Under the pieces are notes generated by a model. The model did no database searches. It had not been told where the DNA came from and saw only the letters and a program-made list of their open reading frames with translations. Shown piece by piece: positions 60,988 to 64,000 of a stretch of DNA of 64,000 nucleotides (position 1 is its first letter; every line of letters starts with the position of its first letter). The position numbers were made by a program, and so were the translations under genes. Where the stretch lies: contig CM043971.1 in assembly GCA_014529385.2 (NCBI GenBank), forward strand, positions 27,162,769 through 27,226,768, read 5' to 3'. This stretch comes from Adiantum capillus-veneris (taxonomy: Eukaryota; Streptophyta; Polypodiopsida; Polypodiales; Pteridaceae).

Positions 60988-63479
60988 AGGGGAAGGAGTA
61001 ACAATGCTTCTCTTTATGGTTAGGTAGATGCTAGTGATCAAGTATCTTCAGTCTCAGCTACCGACATGATAGAGGAAATTGAGACACAAGGTGAGGAGGT
61101 TCTTTCCATGGAAATGGGACAGATCTCTCTACACGAAGTTGATGATACTTTAGCCCCCGAGGAGAATGGTTTACAAATTGTTCCATGGGAGATAATGGAT
61201 GAGGTTACCGTAGTGTCTGAGATGGAAGATGAGCAAAATATCTTTATGCATAGAGGTGCAGACATTCTTGAAATCACACGTGTTTTTAGTTGCTTCGATT
61301 GTCCCTCCATTCCTTTATGTAGATTGATTCTATATGCGAGAGTGAGAGGTTTGAGAGATGATCTTAGTGGATTGAAGGCGGCCTTTGCAAAAGAAGGTTA
61401 TATTCTAGAGAAAGGAGCATTCATTGTCTCTTTGGTAACATGCAAAAGAGTGGAGAGTTTTGTGAATGGTATGTGTTCACACTTTTCATTTTTGTATTGA
61501 TGTCCACGTGCTGTGAATGTTGTTTGAATTTTGACTTTGTGAATGGTCTAGATGAGATAAAGGATACATGGGATCCTCTTTGGAATGAAATCAATGAAGA
61601 ATTTGAAACCGAGTTAAAAAAACAAAGAAAGTTTCAAGATCTCACAAATCACATGTTCTATGTTTGGGAAGGGAATCATTGCACCGTGGCTTGGAGGGAG
61701 GCGATAAAAGAGAAGTTCTCCACTTCAAAGGACAAACACTATCGAGTCCTATGCACCATTATAGATCCCACTAAGGTGCCAGAGATTTCCTTGCTACGCA
61801 GTTTACAACGAATGAACTTGTAAGTGTTGATGTTTCTTCTATCTTTGCTAACACTTGAATGTGAGTATCAAATGGTTTTTTTGTCTTTCAATGCAGCATG
61901 AACACTCATTCTCTTGTTGTCACTCATCTTCGTGATGAGATTGTCAATCCGACACATATTTGTACAGCGGACCATGAAATGTATCTAAAGGGTTTGCCAG
62001 ATAGAGATCAAAAACTTATTGCCGCTGTACGGAAGAAGAATGCCAAAGGTACAGAGCCTTGGTATCCACTTACGCGACGGTACCTTGGCAGATTAGTCTA
62101 GGACGTATGTGTCAGACTAAATGATTTTTACTCTCATTTAAATGCATGATTTCAAATCTTGTTAACGTATATTTAATTTTAGATTCAAATGACAAAAGAA
62201 AAAGAAAAGCGAGTTGCTCTTATCAAACAAAGCTTGTTTGCGGAGGAGCATCAGAAAGAAGAAGAGAGAATTTGTGAGGAGATTACTCACAAATATCACG
62301 ATCGAATTGGAAAGGTATGTAGATAACATGAATTCACGGCATTCTCTTGAGAAAAACGTGCAAAAAGCTACTTAAGTACTTGTCATATGCAATATTAAAT
62401 TTTTCAGTTGCTTAACATTGTTGATCCCAATCTTGGGACGGATTTCCTAGCAAGAGTTTTTTATTTGAAATGGGGTCTTGATAGCTGGGCTACGTTGGAG
62501 AAGCTGAACTTAATAGCACTTCAAGATGCCCCATTGCAAAATAAGATTAATTGGGTTTCATTATTGGAAGCAGACAAGATTACAAGGAGTGCATATGGTC
62601 TAAAAAAGGGAGATCATGTCTTTCGCATGTAAGTATAGCTAAGATTAAAAGTACTAAATATATCATGCCTTTATATATAAGTCTAACTTTGTCTCCTCTT
62701 TTTATTTGGGATTGTAACTAGCTTCGTAGAGAGGGTTTTTTGGCTCGGGTTTTTCAGAGGGCATTTCAGATTGTGTCAAATCTTTTGGATGTGCTAGGCG
62801 GGGTGCCTTTGCAGCATGACTGCACTCTTGCATTCTACTTTGAAGAAATGAAATTTGAGGAGAGGCCCTATCTATTTCCAATAGAGGTGTCTCTTGGAGT
62901 GAAGACCAAGGATATCGATAAGCAGGCATTAAAGAAGGTGGATACATTGAGAATGGAAGCACAATGTTTGGATTTCAGGTGAATCACTAACTGACTTGGA
63001 TATATAATATTCGTTGTTATTGTTTCTTACATTCGTGTCACCTAATTGAACTTTGTAGATTCTTCATGTTCTTGGTTACCGAGAATGTCTTGCCTGCCAT
63101 GCCCTTTCTGGCTAGACAGTGGACTCAGCTAGCGATCCAAGACACAAGCATGTTTCCCTTTACTATGCACAGATTGACTCCTTGGGAGATAGATAATTGT
63201 CCATGGTGGATAGATATGGAGAAGGGATATTTCTTGGACGTGAAAGAGAGCTACAAGAGATGATATCGAAGGATGCTACGATGAAGGTTCCTCCAGTAGA
63301 CATAGTAGAAGAGAGTCGTGCAAGTATGTTTGATCATGCTCATATTTACCTATCTAAAAGTTACAGTGCTCTAATTCAAAGTTATCTATTTTAGCAATGC
63401 GCAACTCACAAAAGGACAAGGAGAGGGTTGTGGATCAGATCATTGACGAGGAGGTGGATCCACCTCCAGGTAAACTACA

Positions 63480-63981
63480 AAAACATTTGTTAATGCTTTC
63501 CTTCCACGTGGTTGATGCATGGCTTATTAAACCTCACTGTAATGTCTCACTTGCTCCTAGCATGATCGTGGCTCGAAGGAGTATCTCTTTTGTTTATATT
63601 ATGGAGTCTCCATCTCATTGTCTCTCTAGTTCTATGGATACTCGATGCATGGCTATTGTTGGATATTACATTGCCATTGCTGCAGACTATAGAGCGGGGA
63701 TCCGTAATCTTGCATGGGTCCCTGTACACGAGCATCTCGTGCGGGCACGCTCTGACTCTATCTTGTATACCCGCGGCACGAAATCAGTTTCATGGGCTGC
63801 ATATTTGATTTTCTTAGATCTTCCATTTGGTCGGTCCCTCTTAGGCTCCTCTACTTCACCTCATTGGGACATTTTCACTGAGGATCATGTACGTGCTGGC
63901 GTTCATTTGGTATTCTCGAAATTGGCGGATTTTGGATGGCTGTTGATCATGGTTTCTTTGGCAGGTCTATTTTGTTTATAG
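63480..63981 (+). CDS. 3' coding region at window end, DLPFG methyltransferase-like motif
   Basis: Frame open from 63,397 to 63,981. The downstream part reads SVSWAAYLIFLDLPFGRSLL, then WDIFTEDHVRAGVHLVFSKL and ADFGWLLIMVSLAGLF. A hydrophobic strand followed by D-x-P-F/G, a helix region and a second strand after a Gly is the layout of motif IV (DPPY/W/F) and motif V of N6/N4 amino-methyltransferases; here Leu replaces the first Pro. The first part (63,480-63,640) is probably intronic. The gene continues beyond 64,000, so the remaining motifs cannot be checked. Confidence 0.4.
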
Positions 63982-64000
63982 TCATGCAAAAAAAATTGTA

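Larger units (their letters stand above)
57642..63981 (+). pseudogene. Multi-exon gene: AT-hook-like, ParB/Srx-like and possible methyltransferase parts
   Basis: Exons inferred from GT-AG sites with matching phase: 57,642-57,691 (MADQNSALTRRGRPPT); 58,324-58,353 continued at 60,993-61,468 after an LTR element; 61,552-61,819; 61,897-62,104; 62,183-62,314; 62,408-62,628; 62,730-62,978; 63,059-~63,325; 63,395-63,469; and further. RRGRPP and PKPRGRSRRGR resemble AT-hooks. MFYVWEGNHCTVAWREAI and, across a splice, EISLLRSLQRMN resemble boxes I and II of ParB-like domains. The exons 62,408-63,260 form a helical region (NIVDPNLGTDFLARVFYLKW; NVLPAMPFLARQW). Breaks: TAG in exon 2 after the LTR element, TAG before the donor at 62,105, and a frameshift near 63,230. 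Low repeat content and conserved splicing suggest a host-like or domesticated gene, but I cannot exclude a transposon. Confidence 0.5.

Overview
The window looks like a stretch of a large, repeat-rich nuclear plant genome. It has spliced genes with GT-AG introns, Ty3/gypsy elements of the Tat type with a second (archaeal-type) RNase H, a CACTA (En/Spm) element, a SWIM-type DDE transposase, a satellite with a ~180-bp unit and very long GA/CT microsatellites. No bacterial operons, rRNA or tRNA genes were seen. A non-seed land plant (fern, lycophyte or bryophyte grade) is my best guess, from remembered similarity of several protein families; it is not proven.

Layout. 1-3.4 kb: non-coding DNA, then a broken gypsy integrase end and an unrecognised reverse-strand pseudogene. 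3.7-12.9 kb: decayed Tat-like retrotransposon A (gag, protease, RT, shortened integrase, long LTRs). 12.9-38.5 kb: a satellite array with 181- and 141-bp unit classes, split by insertions. The largest insertion (17,435-34,694) is a TIR DNA transposon with two convergent spliced genes. The left gene (+) encodes a coiled-coil part, a RING-like Cys/His part and a terminal FCP1/NIF-like phosphatase domain. The right gene (-) encodes a DDE-like transposase of a superfamily I cannot name. An intact-looking CACTA element (19,466-26,858; TSD ATT) sits in an intron of the left gene. A second insertion in the satellite (35,081-37,607) is a non-coding LTR element with 142-bp LTRs.

38.7-44.6 kb: Tat-like retrotransposon B, whose protease segment is inverted against RT and whose gag and 5' LTR are missing. 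44.6-51.4 kb: a third gypsy element, C, cut down to RNase H and integrase, with a further ~2.1-kb insertion. 52.2-55.4 kb: a frameshifted DDE/SWIM (Mutator-like) transposase on the minus strand.

57.6-64 kb: a spliced multi-exon plus-strand gene that runs to the window edge. Its conceptual protein has an AT-hook-like N-terminus, two motifs like boxes I and II of ParB/Srx-fold proteins (WEGNH and SLLRSLQRMN) and a possible DLPFG motif IV of an amino-methyltransferase. Its second exon is split by another copy of the 142-bp-LTR element (58,354-60,987; TSD AGGGG).

The two most interesting items are the two-gene TIR transposon with the FCP1-like domain and the ParB-like/methyltransferase-like gene. 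Nearly every coding unit has frameshifts or stops, so most of this is old repeat DNA.
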